NCBI RefSeq assembly: GCF_028640845.1 | Contig: NC_080543.1 | Coordinates: 92,555,825-92,619,824, forward strand | Length of the DNA stretch: 64,000 nt | From: Ahaetulla prasina | Lineage: Eukaryota > Chordata > Lepidosauria > Squamata > Colubridae | Reading direction: 5' to 3' | Shown here: positions 11,758-23,125 of the stretch, piece by piece | Numbering within the stretch: position 1 is the first letter of the stretch | How the letters are laid out: the number at the start of each line of letters is the position of its first letter | Made by a program: the position numbers and the translations under genes | Notes under the pieces: model-generated | What the model saw: only the letters and a program-made list of their open reading frames with translations | What the model was told of the DNA's origin: nothing | The model's database searches: none

Positions 11758-14098
11758 TCATGATTTTTGTAAGATCAAAAACCATGATTTACAAAGGCCA
11801 ACAATTGGAACATTACTGTCTTGTTTAGCCTTGAACATATAATATAACAATGGACTTGTTTAGGAATAACATACAGATGAGCATAGACATCATCAAAACG
11901 TAATGCTCCTTGGAATAATAAATTGACTCATTTGAATTTAGCTGATTTAGACTAATAACTATGCTCAAACAATGCTGAAAATAAATTAATCCAAAATGCT
12001 AGCATTATATAATCTTGGAAAAGCATAACAAATGAGTATTTCTTTTCAAGTTGGTTTTCCCATGCTGGAGTACAATTTCCAAGATTCCCAACCACAGCAG
12101 CCCTTCTCTAGCCCAAGCCTGGATGGAATTAATCTCTAAATACCATGGAGCAGGATTGCAACCAATTTAACTTTATATCATAATTTTTTTTCTGCTAATC
12201 GTCCTTTCTCCTTTTCAATAATCAAAATTAAACAATATATGACATCATCTACAGATTATTTCAAAATGGATACATGTAACAGAGGTCATAAAGCCAAAAC
12301 AATTACAGGTATCAATCAATATTCATCTTCATCCTTTAGTAACTGAAGTTTCCATCTAGTCATACTTTAGTTAGTACTAAAGTAAGCACTGAAGTATGGC
12401 AAACAGAGTGTGGAAATGATTTCTTGATTATTTGCTTTCTTATTTCTTATGAGGTAGCATATTGGAAGCAGAATAGCTTTGAGCCAAAAAGAGAGGTCTG
12501 AATTCTCAGCTCTATCAATTAAGATTTGTCTCCACCAACTAAGACTTTGTGGAGGAAATACCTTATTGATTTAAAACAATCTAAGATTGTAGGTTTATAT
12601 GTGAGGCCATTTTCACTTCAGTCTTTTGCAGGGTAAAATAGATGTGTTGCCTTCTGTGGCAATATATGCTGGGTGAATTCTGTAAACACTGGAAAAAGAA
12701 AATGCAATACAGGTAAACCTGCCAATTTCTCCCGGCATGTCAGGTAACCAGAATCATGGAAGGCACTTTTTGCTGATGTTCTCTTTTATTGAAGATTAAG
12801 CCCCCATTTGTTTTCAAGCATTTGATGTATCATTCCTAATGATCCTCCAGACTCAGAACCAAAGTTGTCTTCCTGACAGCAAGTGCCAAGACTGATTACA
12901 CACGCCACACCACAGATCCTCAGCCCGATCTAGCTTTTTCCCAGAATCCAATCATTGTCAAACTAGACGGGAGCCTATGTTGCCAACAGCCAAGGGCATG
13001 ACAGCCAACACCTCCCCACAACACTCCACCTAAAATAACTCTACCGAGGCCATCATAAATAAAGAAAATCTATTTCCCTGCAACAGAAACTGACAAATAA
13101 AGATGGTATGTTTACATAATTAGATATTGCTTCTGCCCTGCACTGCTTTGTTCAGTGATGACTTTATAATACATATTCTAAATAACATGGGATTATCTGA
13201 CTCTGAATCAATACTGATGATTGAGCAGTGTTATAGGGGTACACAAGTATGACAGCAGAAACTTATCATATACATAGAATATATATTTCAAAATATCTTT
13301 AATGTGGAGCTGAAGATGCGCCCCTATTTTGGTGCTCTGAGTGTGACAGGCTCTGTTGGATAAACAATTCATTAAAAGTTAATTAAAAGGTGAAGTTCAA
13401 CATGCAGTTTCTTTTAGCTAATCCTCATAAGACAACTCAGTATGGCAGAAACATATCTGTTGGGCTGTTGTTAGAAAACAAAAGGGCAACTTGTCTAATT
13501 AAGAGGTTGTTGTTTACAACGGAGAGATTTTCTGCCTGGCAAGGATGAATTCAAATTAATTTTAATGCAGTTTTCTTTTACTAAATCATTCACAAGGAAA
13601 ATTGGGCCATTCCCTAATGAGACCTTTACTATAATTCTCTGTAAGAATTCTCCTACAGCCTTCATAATATTTTGTTTATTCTTAAAAGTACCACTTGTGA
13701 AATCTTTTCAAGCATATAGGCAGCCTTTCTTGGATCAAGTATTTGCACTTGATTATGCTGGCAAGTCTAGAAGAGAATTATTATTAAGATGTTCCCAATG
13801 ACATCCTCACATTTTTGCATGACATGGAAAGCAAAAGCAAATGCTTCTGAGCACTCACTTGAGGCTGTATCAGAAAAGAAGAGTTATGAGTATATATGTT
13901 ACCTGCTGAAGTATAGAGTTGTAGGTACTCAAATGCAGCCAATCAATGGCTTAAATCATCAGCCATAGGACATGAAGAAACCAGACTTCCAGAGGAGCTA
14001 TGGTGAACTGAAGATTTTTTGTGTGATAAAGACCAAGGAACTAATGAATACATGAAATCTCTCCAGATAAGGAGAGGACAAAAGATTGTCCACATATG
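11758..14098. other. Non-genic stretch
   Basis: No gene is supported. The block 13370-13800 has enhancer-like texture and is annotated separately. The 78-codon frame at 13565-13801 overlaps that block and has no domain. Confidence 0.55.
13370..13800. promoter_or_regulatory. Candidate conserved non-coding element
   Basis: Repeat-free block with AATTCATTAAAAGTTAATTA, GTCTAATTAAGAGG, TCAAATTAATTTTAATGCAG and CCCTAATGAGACC, again dense in TAAT cores. No open reading frame of interest. Regulatory role is inference from motif density. Confidence 0.3.
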
Positions 14099-14106
14099 CT
14101 CTGGAC

Positions 14107-14872
14107 CAGCGGTCACCAACTGGTGGTCCATGTACCAGTTGGTGACTGCTGGTGGTGGTCCATAGAAAAATTATTTGCATTTTTTATATTGCACTAAATC
14201 AGGGGTCCTCAAACTATGGCCCCTGGGATGGATATGTGCAATGAATGTTTGTGTTGCTGCAAAGAATCTTCCCCTTCAGGGTCTTTTTCTGTGGGTCAGA
14301 GGGAGGCAGAAATTCTGACTTGGGGTCTGCTTCAGCTCCTGGTGCCGGGGTTGGGTGAAGGCTAGGGGGAAGTGCCACTGGTGACGAAGAGCCGAAGGGC
14401 CTTGTTTCAGTGGGACTGCATCATGGCCTGGAACTGGCTAACCATCTCAGCCCACTGAGCCACCAGGCGCCTGTACCTTGCACTCCAAAAGGTATTCCCT
14501 CTGCTTGGAAAGCCTATGCTCATAGTCCTCAGTGAGGTGCTTCTACTGACCCTCCTTGTCTGTCAGATCCAATTTGAACTGAGCTGTTTTGCCAACTCTT
14601 TCTTATGGTGGCTGCTTTGCTGCAATAACTGCTTCCTGTTGGGGCCATAAGGAGCCCAGGCAGGGAGGCGAGAAGTGGCTGGGAGGGGAGGGGCGAGTAG
14701 AGGCCGGCAAGGCACCCCTCAATGTGAGTGACATCAAGTTGGCCACACCCAATCACATGACCACCTAGCCACGCCCACCCAGCCAGTTATTAGGCAGATC
14801 ATATTAGTGGTCCACGGGATTTAAAATTATGAATTTAGTGATCCCTGAGGTCTGAAAGGTTGGTGACCCCTG
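14107..14872. mobile_element. Non-autonomous hAT-type transposon, 766 bp
   Basis: The terminal inverted repeats are CAGCGGTCACCAAC at the left and GTTGGTGACCCCTG at the right. They are flanked by 8-bp duplications, CTCTGGAC (14099-14106) and CTCTGGAT (14873-14880), with 7 of 8 matching, as expected for hAT insertion. The interior shows a second hAT-like left terminus at 14200 (CAGGGGTCCTCAAACTATGG) without a clear right end. It also holds GC-richer sequence with CACGCCCACCCAGCC-type words shared with other squamate hAT derivatives. No transposase frame is present. Confidence 0.85.
14200..14250 (+). mobile_element. Left terminus of a second hAT element nested in the first
   Basis: CAGGGGTCCTCAAACTATGGCC is a classic hAT-Charlie-type left end. 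I could not find the matching right terminus (expected to end GGACCCCTG) before the outer element closes. It is either deleted or the outer family is itself a composite. Confidence 0.5.
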
Positions 14873-14880
14873 CTCTGGAT

Positions 14881-15459
14881 GGCTGCTCCTAATGAGGAGA
14901 CCACAGGACAGCAGTTTTCTGTGGATTTGAACAGCCAGGAAATGACGGGATGAACCATCTTATTAGCAACCATGGAAGATACTTTTAAAGGACACGAAGT
15001 TCCTCACTTTCTAATCACGTTAGGGAATTGCTTATTAGCTGCTTCTAAGCCATTAGAGTTTGAAAATTCTGGGGTCAGATTGCTTCAATTCGGAATGAAG
15101 GAAAATTTTAATCAAGAGTTTTAAAAATCTGAAATAAACAGCAAAAAGCTAATAAGATTTTGATCTTGGAAAGTTATAAATGAACAATTTTCCAAATAAA
15201 ATTGAAACATTGGATTTTTTTACAATAAGATTTTGAAACTAAATATAAATAACTAACAGTTTCTCATGGTAAATATATTCTCTTTTGGCTTTTAGATAGA
15301 CATAACAATTAGACATAACAAAAATAAGTGATTTCATGATTTCAAACTGGACACTAGAGAGGATTGAAGTTTTTAGGCAGAGAAAATATTTCCAAACTTA
15401 CAAAAGATTGCAAAATCTTCTGAAAATGAAAATACTGAAGGAGACTTCAAGAATGGATT
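14881..15459. other. Non-genic stretch
   Basis: AT-rich DNA with no gene, RNA or recognisable repeat. Confidence 0.5.
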
Positions 15460-15690
15460 CCGAAAATAGCAGCCACAATACCATTAATGTCAGCAATGAT
15501 GTCTACTTCTATGGATAGACTATATCCAAAAGATATTATTGAAGAAATGATGAATGTAGGAAAAAAAATAGCTCACAACATAGAAAAGGTATCAAAAGTC
15601 AATTTACAATTAAGAGACCAAGAGAATGAATTTGAAAAAGATATTTTACTGGATCTATAAAAGAAATTGGCTGAGGCTTTAAAATTTTTT
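15460..15690 (+). pseudogene. Possible L1 ORF1-like coiled-coil remnant, left part
   Basis: One frame from about 15500 gives Lys/Glu/Asn-rich helical sequence (for example EEMMNVGKKIAHNIEKVSK and LRDQENEFEKDILLDL) ending in a stop. A similar Lys/Glu/Gln-rich helix resumes at 16185-16330 beyond the LINE fragment. Such composition suits the coiled coil of an L1 ORF1 protein. No RNA-binding domain is visible and I cannot assign a family firmly. It could equally be chance AT-rich sequence. Confidence 0.25.
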
Positions 15691-15839
15691 TTTTAAAATA
15701 CACATAACAAACCAAGAGAATAACCTGGAATTTTTTTTATAGAAACATAAAAATCTGACTCAGAAAAAGATTCAGTAGTCCATCAAATCTGCTCTTTGAG
15801 TTTGTGGTGTTTTTTTTCCTTGAATTAATTAATTAATCT

Positions 15840-16175
15840 TAATTATTTTATATTGTTATTATTATTACTCATCATTGCACAGTCAGCCAGATGTTCAGAC
15901 TGGGTTTTGCATTTTTGTCTACCTATTGAGTCCTTAACAAGGACCTAGGATAGGCAAATCTGGATGTTTGACAGTGTTACAGATATCATCACAGGATGGA
16001 AGCTGTTGCAAGTTGTTGTTGTTATTATTAAATTTTTTATCAAATGATAGATATGTGTTTATCCCAAGCATGTTTAAACTCAGTTATTGATGACTGACCC
16101 ACTACTTCTACTGAAAGTTGGTTGCAAGCTTCCACTACGCTTTCTGTGAAGTAATATTTTCTAACTTTCTTTTCT
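15840..16175 (-). mobile_element. CR1-like LINE 3' end with C-terminal coding remnant
   Basis: On the minus strand, 16175 down to 16040 encodes a degraded C-terminus containing KYYFTESVVEAC, then QSSITEFKHAWDKHISII and a stop. This matches the end of CR1-type ORF2 proteins (the pattern usually reads RVVEAWNKLP). It is followed by a 3' UTR with the palindrome GTCCTTNNNAAGGAC (here GTCCTTGTTAAGGAC on that strand) and a short AT-rich tail near 15845-15870. A second copy of this 3' UTR lies in opposite orientation at 60545-60655. Confidence 0.7.
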
Positions 16176-16184
16176 TATTGGTTT

Positions 16185-16330
16185 TACAAAAGAATCTTGT
16201 TAAAGTCTTGAAGAACTCTATGCAACAGGGCAAAGAAGAAATGGAGACAAATCAAATCCTACAACAATATTTGAACGAATTAGACAAGAATATAAAGTTG
16301 GTTTATTTGATTAAGATTAAAGTAAGTTGA
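16185..16330 (+). pseudogene. Possible L1 ORF1-like coiled-coil remnant, right part
   Basis: It encodes KNLVKVLKNSMQQGKEEMET and a further helical stretch to a stop at 16330. Together with 15460-15690 it could be one helical ORF split by the minus-strand LINE fragment. The assignment is tentative and rests on amino-acid texture only. Confidence 0.25.
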
Positions 16331-16550
16331 AAAGAGATTTTTTTATGGATTTGTCTATAGATAAGAGATGTGATATGATATGGAATGAAAAGATAAATGT
16401 TTGTAACCTTAGAAGGATTGAAGAGTTTCTAAATTTGTTTATTTTTGTTGTAATGAAGCTTAGAAGTTTCTTCTATATATTTTTTCTTTCCTTATATTAC
16501 TTTTTTCTCTCTTTTTCATCATTTTTCTTGCACTTTTTATTTCTTCAATT

Positions 16551-17603
16551 TTTATTTATTTATTTATTTATTTATTATTTAGATTTTTATACCGCCCTTC
16601 TCCCGAAGGACTCAGGGCGGTGTACAGCCAAATTAAAACAATACAATATACAATTTTAAAACAACAAATTAAAAGAACATATTCTATAATCGCCGAAAAA
16701 TTTAAAAACTGTCAAATTTGACCCAATAAAACAGAATACCCAATTTAAAATTATTAAAATTCAAAAAATTCAAAATTTAAAAATTAAGAATTAAGAATTA
16801 AGCCAGTCCCGCTTGGATGAACAAGTACGTTTTCAATTCACGGCGAAAAGTCCGAAGGTCAGGTAATTGACGCAAACCAGGGGGAAGTTCGTTCCAGAGG
16901 GTAGGTGCTCCAACAGAGAAGGCCCTTCCCCTGGGGGCCGCCAGCTGGCATTGCTTGGCGGACGGCACCCTGAGAAGACCCTCTCTGTGTGAGCGTACGG
17001 GTCGGTGGGAGGCATAGGGTAACAGCAGGCGGTCCCGTAAGTACCCGGGCCCTAAGCCATGGAGCGCTTTAAAGGTGGTAACCAACACCTTGAAGCGCAC
17101 CTGAAAGACCACAGGTAGCCAGTGCAAACTGCGCAGGAGCGGTGTTACCTGGGAGCAACGTGTGGCTCCCTCAATCACCCGCGCAGCTGCATTCTGGACT
17201 AACTGAAGCCTCCAAGTGCACCTCAGGGGTAGCCCCATGTAGAGAGCATTGCAATAATCCAGACGAGAAGTGATTAGAGCATGAGTGACCATGCATAAGG
17301 CATCCCGGTCAAGGAAGGGGCGCAACTGGCGAACCAGGCGAACCTGGTAAAAAGCTCTCCTGGAGATGGCCGCCAGGTGATCTTCAAACGACAGCCGTCC
17401 ATCCAGGAGAACGCCCAAGTTGCGCACCCTTTCTGTTGGGGCCAGTGACTCGCCCCCAACAGCCAGCCGCGGTTGCAGCTGGCTGTACCGGGGTGCCGGC
17501 ATCCACAGCCACTCCGTCTTGGATGGATTGAGCCTGAGTCTGTTTCTCCCCATCCAGACCCGTACGGCTTCCAGGCACCGGGACAGCACTTCGACAGCTT
17601 CGA
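16551..17603 (-). mobile_element. L2-clade LINE, 5'-truncated
   Basis: On the minus strand this copy runs from the post-catalytic part of the reverse transcriptase to the 3' end. The 3' UTR carries CCGCCCTGAGTCCTTCGGGA and AGAAGGGCGGTATAAA, followed by a (TAAA)n tail (16551-16575). The same tail occurs in the L2 at 52801 and, modified, in the SINEs at 22066 and 46476. Length is about 1.05 kb out of an expected 3 kb or more. Confidence 0.9.
16798..17603 (-). pseudogene. L2-type ORF2 C-terminal fragment (reverse transcriptase thumb and C-terminus)
   Basis: The uninterrupted frame encodes about 268 residues that begin after the catalytic YADD. Landmarks in order are SRCLEAVRVWMGRNRLRLNP (the segment just past the active site), RVRNLGVLLDGRLSFEDHL, SRLDYCNALYMGLP, VQNAAARVI, SLHWLPV, FKALHGLGPGYLRDRL and a C-terminal LRTFRRELKTYLF. 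These are hallmarks of L2-clade and related Jockey-superfamily ORF2 proteins. The catalytic palm and endonuclease are missing through 5' truncation, so it cannot act alone. It is unusually intact, with no stop or frameshift in 800 bp, which suggests a young insertion. The nominal ATG at 17610 belongs to flanking DNA. Confidence 0.9.
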
Positions 17604-17681
17604 AAAACAATTTTCTTTCCTTAAGTTTAGTTTGTATTACATTTTACTATTATAACCAAAATTGTTAATCAGAATTTTACA

Positions 17682-17740
17682 GGGAGAGAGAGAGAGAGAG
17701 AGGGAGGGAGGGAGAGAGAGGGAGGGAGGGAGGGAGGGTG
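17682..17740. repeat. (GA)n / (GGGA)n purine tract
   Basis: A GA dinucleotide run passes into GAGG and GGGA units. It starts about 80 bp beyond the 5' edge of the L2 copy. Confidence 0.9.
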
Positions 17741-18714
17741 GGTAAGTGGGAGGAGTGCTTTATGTAGACCTTTTTCTTTTACTTCCTTAGATATTTTAAA
17801 ATTAGTTTTGTTATTTTAAAAAGTCATCAGGCCTTTTCCATCCTTATAAGGTTTTATGTAGCTCCACCTCTGTTGAGGTAATAATGCAACCTTAATTAGA
17901 AGCTATTTAATGTGCTTGATTTAGCTTTTTGATAGGAGAGTTACAAGCAATGTACAAGGTGGTGAGCAAAGCACTATTTCAGCTCCTGGCTATTGTTTAC
18001 TAAACAGGGTTGATATGATTCCCTGTGTCCTGCATCAGTTAGGTTCTCATGTTCTTAGCCTGGATCAAACAGCTGAATGACTTTTATGGTGACTATAGAT
18101 CCTATCTGATGAGGACTGTCCTCCATTTAAAGTCCTCTTCTGTCTGAAGATAAACCACTATCAGAATGGAGAATAGAAGTGTGTAAATCTTCTTTCAATC
18201 ATCGGCATTTGGGTAATTTGGACTGAGAACCAAAACAAAGTCTTCTCTACTTTGAGAGGATACATTGTATTTTTATTTAAATGATAGCAATTCATTGAAA
18301 CTGTGAGTCAACATATGTGACTTAGTATGGTACTTGTGCTGTGCAAAACTTCCATGGAAAGCTTTGATTCAATGATCTTTCAATCAAATCATCCCATCAA
18401 AGCTAATTTATAAACCAAAGCCTCAACTGCCTTGAAGCAGCAAATGGACTCAGGTGGCTTTGAAACATTTTTTAGCCTTTAGAAGTGCTTCACTGATTTG
18501 GTGGCTGTTCTACTGCTTCAGAGCTGCTATACACAAGATATTGTGCTGCAATTTCACTTCCATTCATAGAGAAAATGGAGCTTTTCAACACTAATATGTC
18601 CACCTATTAGATGAATTTCACCATCTCATTAAATCTGTGTCTATCAGAACTTTTATTGTTGTTTTCAAGGTTATCATTGCTTTAAACATCATTCACTTTC
18701 TCAGTTTTCACCTA
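17741..18714. other. Non-genic stretch
   Basis: Unique AT-rich DNA; no gene or repeat recognised. Confidence 0.5.
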
Positions 18715-18915
18715 TTTATAGCTAAGGCACCAGGCTAGAAAGCAAAAGACTGTGAGTTCAAGTCCTTTCTTGGCCATGAAAGCCAGCTGGGTGATCTTGG
18801 GTCAGTCCCTCTCTCTCAGCCCAACCCACATCACAAGGGGAAAATTGGAAGAGGAAGATATGTTGGATATGTTCACTGCCTTGAGTTATTTGTAAAAGTA
18901 ATAATGGTGGGCAAT

Positions 18916-18946
<31 letters not shown>
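18715..18946 (+). mobile_element. tRNA-derived SINE with (AACT)n tail
   Basis: The tRNA-like head carries a B-box-like GTGAGTTCAAGTCC (18752-18765). The body GAAAGCCAGCTGGGTGATCT, then TCTCTCAGCCCAACCCACAT and CTGCCTTGAGTTATTTGTAA, is typical of a widespread squamate SINE. It ends in a (AACT)n run at 18917-18946. The A box is eroded. No target duplication is obvious. Confidence 0.7.
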
Positions 18947-21811
18947 GGGGTAAGACTAGTTCGTCTATATCTTGTGTTAATGGAATGTCAATCATTTGCC
19001 CAAGCCATAGGCATCCATCGGGAGCAAGAGGTTGGAAGTGACAAAATGGAAATTACAAAATATTTCTCTCCTTTGGTGGGGTTGAAATTATTATCAGGTA
19101 ATACAATGACAATCCTCATTACTCAGCAATACTTTAAATCCTCCAGTCCTCACTTACCATCTACAACCCTTCCATCCTCTTTCCACATACAGGATGCATT
19201 CTTCCCCAGTCATAGATCAGATGTGAAGTCTCCCACTCCAAAAATACTCCCTTTTTCCCACCCCACCCTTCCTCCACTTAACACCATCTCTTCTGTAGCA
19301 TCTTTCACAGCTACGTTGATCTCTTCCATGCTCAATGTAGAAAATCAGAGTATTGAACGTTCCTAGATACTGTTAATAGAATTTATGAATAAAATTCATT
19401 TTTCAGGCACTTACTTTGCCTAGCTTTGATTGTTAGACGGAACTGAGTTCCCTCCTCCTGCTGCTTTGTGACAACTAAGTACTGGGGTTTCACTCACTAA
19501 AATTTAGGCAGCCTCCCAGGAAAACTTGTGTTCCTTCCTGGCAGCCTTTAGAATTGCAGCATGTACCAGATGGACCCTCCGCCATTGTTGAAAGGCTATG
19601 CAGTCAATCTTTACCATTGATATTAAACAAAAGTCAGGATTATAAACATGCACGTGTCCATAAATAGGCTCACATGCTGATTAAGCCTTTTCTCTGACAA
19701 TCTGGCTTTTGTACCATGTGTAAAGATAGACTGCATCCAAGTATGTTGGGCATCACAGATGTCAGAGGGAAATGATATGTGACTTCTTGAAAAGCTGCAC
19801 TTCCCTGCCTCCCTAAAAGAAACTTTCTTTCTCCTTCTCCCCATTCCTCATCCACCCACTCCCCCAGTCACTAGTATTCCTTTCCCCCCTGTTGCCAGTT
19901 AAAATGAACTGTCAGAGCCTGGATAAAGATACAAACAGGATTGCGTACCTTACTAAGGTGGCAGAGACTGGTAGACTTTGATCTAATTCTGTTTGCTACT
20001 TTATGATGCATGGAGCTGTCAGATAAAGAGGTGTTCAAAAAAAAAAATATTCGCCTGAGCTGTCAGCCCTGACAAGCCCTGTGATGAATTACAGAGAAAA
20101 CAAAAGGGTTATCACCTTAACCACAAACATTTATATCTGTTTTTTTTCATAAGGGTGCCTGAATCAATGTATAGTTACCAGGATGTAAGTAGTTGGGAAG
20201 CCTGTAGAAAAATAGATCCCATGGCACATGTTGAGTTAGGATTTAGAAAGTATATCTTAACTATTCCAGTGCTAATATCATGCTGACAAGATACGGTCCT
20301 GTTCATTTATTTCAAGGAAGAGAATCCTACAGTTTAACAGGTATGATTTTTCCATGGAGAGATGATTTCCTTGGAAAAAATGCTTCCATGTTTAACTTAT
20401 CCCATTTTATCAAAATTTATCAAGGTTGAAAGAAAAAAGGAAACTTACTCAAAAAGAGGCAGTGTTTCAAAGAGTGTTAATATTATATTGCATGTGAAAA
20501 ATGAAAATTAGTTCCATCCATCCATCCTATTACTTTTGGTATTAAATGAATTCAAGAAAGTAGACTGGAGATTTGCTAGTTTGCATGCTCTTTTTGCCCT
20601 CTGAAAAAAAATATCTAAGCAACTTAAAGTGAATTAGTTTTTACTCAAGAAAACCATCATTACACCAAACAAATTTAAACAGGAGTAAGGTTACTTGATA
20701 TGCTAGGAAACATCTTATTCTTTTTCTAGATTGGGATTAAACTGCAACAGCAAACATTTCTCTTGTATTTAACAGAGATAGTTCCTTTTTTCTTTGCTCA
20801 CTATCTTTCTAGGAATGTAAAATCAGCATGCTTGTCTAGACTTCTATTTCTCTAATGTTCACAGGTGTCTTAGGTAAAGTTTACAGACTTTGCACAAGGG
20901 AAGGCACTAAGGGTATAGTTTAAGCCATATCTTGCATCCTGTTTATCAGCTTCCCATAACTGGCTGGTTGAACAGATATTCCAAGAACGCTGTTTATTGT
21001 TTTAAGTTATACAATTGCCTGAAAATAATTTTAACATCTCTGTACTATTATATTAATGTTTGAGAGTCTATGGTCCAGTGTGGTTAGATTTGAATATCAT
21101 CAAAGAATGTTATTAAAGGTGGAAAGTTTAAGGTTTCTATAGTGATACTCTCTGAACTCACTGTTATGTCAAACATTTATAGTTTTAGAAATTTTGACTT
21201 CCATCTCTTGTATAGTACTACATGTATTATTAAACTGTTTTAAAAGAAATAACCATGCATATGATTCAACTTTTTGAAGTATTTCAGCCAAATCATCAAA
21301 GAATCCAACACTAACTTACTTCATTTGTGGGCTGAGGATTCTAGTTGTATCCAGATGGTGGAAGACTGTAACTTTCAACACTTTAATCCCATTATCTCTG
21401 TAGTTTATAACTATGGCATGAATATGGGAAATAAGAATGACAATGGTCATTTTTGCCTTTTATTAATTTTTAGAGTAAATATGATTGAGGCAAAACTATT
21501 AATAAAGCTATGTTACAATATATTATAATGTCTATAATTATTCCTAAAATTATAGGTTACTCTCATTAGTAATTACAATTGGGACCAGCAACTCACTCAT
21601 TAAGTGCAATGACTGCTCACATCAGCTTTCTTTCTCAAATTCCATACTATAAAATTATGAAATATGGATGGCCATCCTAACCAACAGCAAACAAAAAGTT
21701 AACTACTGATTCTCATTATATGGCCATCATGTAAAAACATTCAACACTCAGCAATGGTAGAAGGCTGAAATTCTATGCTTGTTGAACTGTGATTTAGCAT
21801 TATGTGTACGA
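18947..21811. other. Non-genic stretch
   Basis: No supported gene. A 130-codon Pro/Ser-rich frame at 18974-19366 has no domain, no homologue that I recognise and no splice context. A motif-rich block at 19900-20140 is listed separately. Confidence 0.5.
19900..20140. promoter_or_regulatory. Candidate regulatory block with repeated CTGTCAG motifs
   Basis: Three CTGTCAG words (AACTGTCAGAGCC, GAGCTGTCAGATAAAG, GAGCTGTCAGCCCTGACAAG) lie within about 170 bp. This core matches MEIS/PREP/TGIF-type homeodomain sites. The block is repeat-free apart from an A run. Regulatory function is inference. Confidence 0.3.
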
Positions 21812-22065
21812 GTTTAGATCAGGGGTGAAACTCAAGGACCGTGGGCCAGATACAGCCTGCAGGGTGCTTAGATCTGGCCTGTGGGGCTGCCCTAGAAACA
21901 GCAAAGGACTGACCCGCAGGACCTCTGCCAGTGAAAATGGAGCTCAGGAGGCCCATACATGGCCCTCCCGGGCTCCTTTTTTAGCCAAACGACCTCCTGT
22001 AGCCAGAGCTTTGTTTTTGTTGGTAGTGGGCTAGCAAATCAAATTAAAAACAAAACAAAAGGAGA

Positions 22066-22252
22066 AAGGTTGACTCAGCCTTCCATCCTTTATAAGGTAG
22101 GTAAAATGAGGACCCAGATTGTTGGGGGGGCAATAAGTTGACTTTGTAAAAAATATACAAATAGAATGAGACTATTGCCTTATACACTGTAAGCCACCCT
22201 GAGTCTTCGGAGAAGGGCGGGATATAAATGTAAACAAAAAAAAACAAAAAAA
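22066..22252 (+). mobile_element. 5'-truncated SINE with L2-like tail, nested in hAT
   Basis: From AAGGTTGACTCAGCCTTCC onward it is nearly identical to 46554-46745, including the G7 run and CTTTGTAAAAAATATAC. The 3' end CCACCCTGAGTCTTCGGAG, AAGGGCGGGATATAAATG and a (CAAA)n-like tail resemble the L2 3' end. The tRNA-like head is missing. Confidence 0.85.
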
Positions 22253-22425
22253 ATGTTTCCCCTTTTGCATTTGAGCATGCAAGAAGGGACAGGAAAGGAG
22301 AAAGAGAAAAGAAAAAGAAGGGAAGTTGGGAAGAGAGCAAGGAAGGAAAAATAAGGAAAGAGAGGAAAGAAAAATAAGGAAAGAGGAGAAAGAAGAGGAG
22401 AATAAAAATGGAAGGAAAAAGAAGA

Positions 22426-22503
22426 GAAGGAAGGAAGGAAGGAAGGAAGGAAGGAAGGAAGGAAGGAAGGAAGGAAGGAAGGAAGGAAGGAAGGAAGGAA
22501 GGA
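22426..22503. repeat. (GGAA)n microsatellite
   Basis: About 18 uninterrupted GGAA units are preceded by a less regular purine-rich zone (22290-22425). GGAA arrays can bind ETS factors, but nothing here shows that this one does. Confidence 0.95.
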
Positions 22504-22672
22504 GATTATAATGAGAGTGAGGGAAGATCTGAGGGAAGTCCTGCCTTAGCACTTGGCCACCACACAACACAAGTGATCTCGAGCTGGCCATGCCCCTAGT
22601 CACACCCCCAAGGTCAAAAACAGCCCTGATGCGATCCTCAATGAAATCAAGTTTGACACCCCTGGTTTAGAT

Positions 22673-22844
22673 GGAATCATGCAGAAGACAATCACCTATC
22701 TAGAGTTATTCATTTTGTATGAATCCAGAAAACTATAGCTACTTTCATCTGTATTTTAAGCAAGGATGGGAGGCACTGAATATAGGCTTCTAAGGGTCTA
22801 CCTTTAGGCAAGAAAAAACAAATGCACAGGTATAGTATAGGTGG
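22673..22844. other. Short non-genic stretch
   Basis: No feature recognised. Confidence 0.5.
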
Positions 22845-23125
22845 TTCCTGGCTCAATAGTAGTAATGCGAAAGGGATCTTGAACTCCTTGTCGACAATCA
22901 CTTAAATATAAGCCAGCAGTGTGCTGCAACTGCCAAAAAAGCTAATGCAGTTCTAGGTTGAATTATCAGAGATATAGAATCAAGATCACATGAAGTGTTA
23001 CTAGCAGTTTATAATGCCTTCGTAAGACCACACTTGGAATATTGCATCCAATTTTGGTTGCCACGATATAAAAAAAAGGTGTTGAGACTCTTTTGGAAAG
23101 AGTACAGAGAAGAGCAACAAACCAC
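22845..23125 (+). mobile_element. Old CR1 LINE ORF2 fragment
   Basis: Translation across frames gives NAKGILNSLST, then AKKANAVLG, ESRSHEVLLAVYNAFVRPHL and EYCIQFWLP. These are the conserved post-catalytic landmarks of CR1 ORF2 proteins (usually SRSREVLLPLYxALVRPHLEYC). Several frameshifts and stops are present and both ends are missing. The element is ancient and inactive. Confidence 0.7.

Larger units (their letters stand above)
21820..22664. mobile_element. Non-autonomous hAT-type transposon, 845 bp, with nested SINE
   Basis: The ends CAGGGGTGAAACTCAAG and CAAGTTTGACACCCCTG form terminal inverted repeats. Perfect 8-bp duplications GTTTAGAT flank them (21812-21819 and 22665-22672). The interior contains a truncated SINE (22066-22252) and a (GGAA)n tract (22426-22503). 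No transposase frame is seen. A perfect target duplication suggests a fairly recent insertion, while the nested SINE is younger still. Confidence 0.9.

Noticed and set aside
16327..16659. 110-codon frame rich in Phe/Leu/Tyr, resembling membrane segments
   Set aside because: It is a translation of T-rich DNA and the (TTTA)n tail of the antisense L2.
18974..19366. 130-codon Pro/Ser-rich frame
   Set aside because: No recognisable domain, start context, splice sites or neighbours; composition is compatible with chance.
22172..22603. 143-codon frame with Leu-Pro-Ser-Phe repeats
   Set aside because: It is a translation of the GGAA microsatellite.
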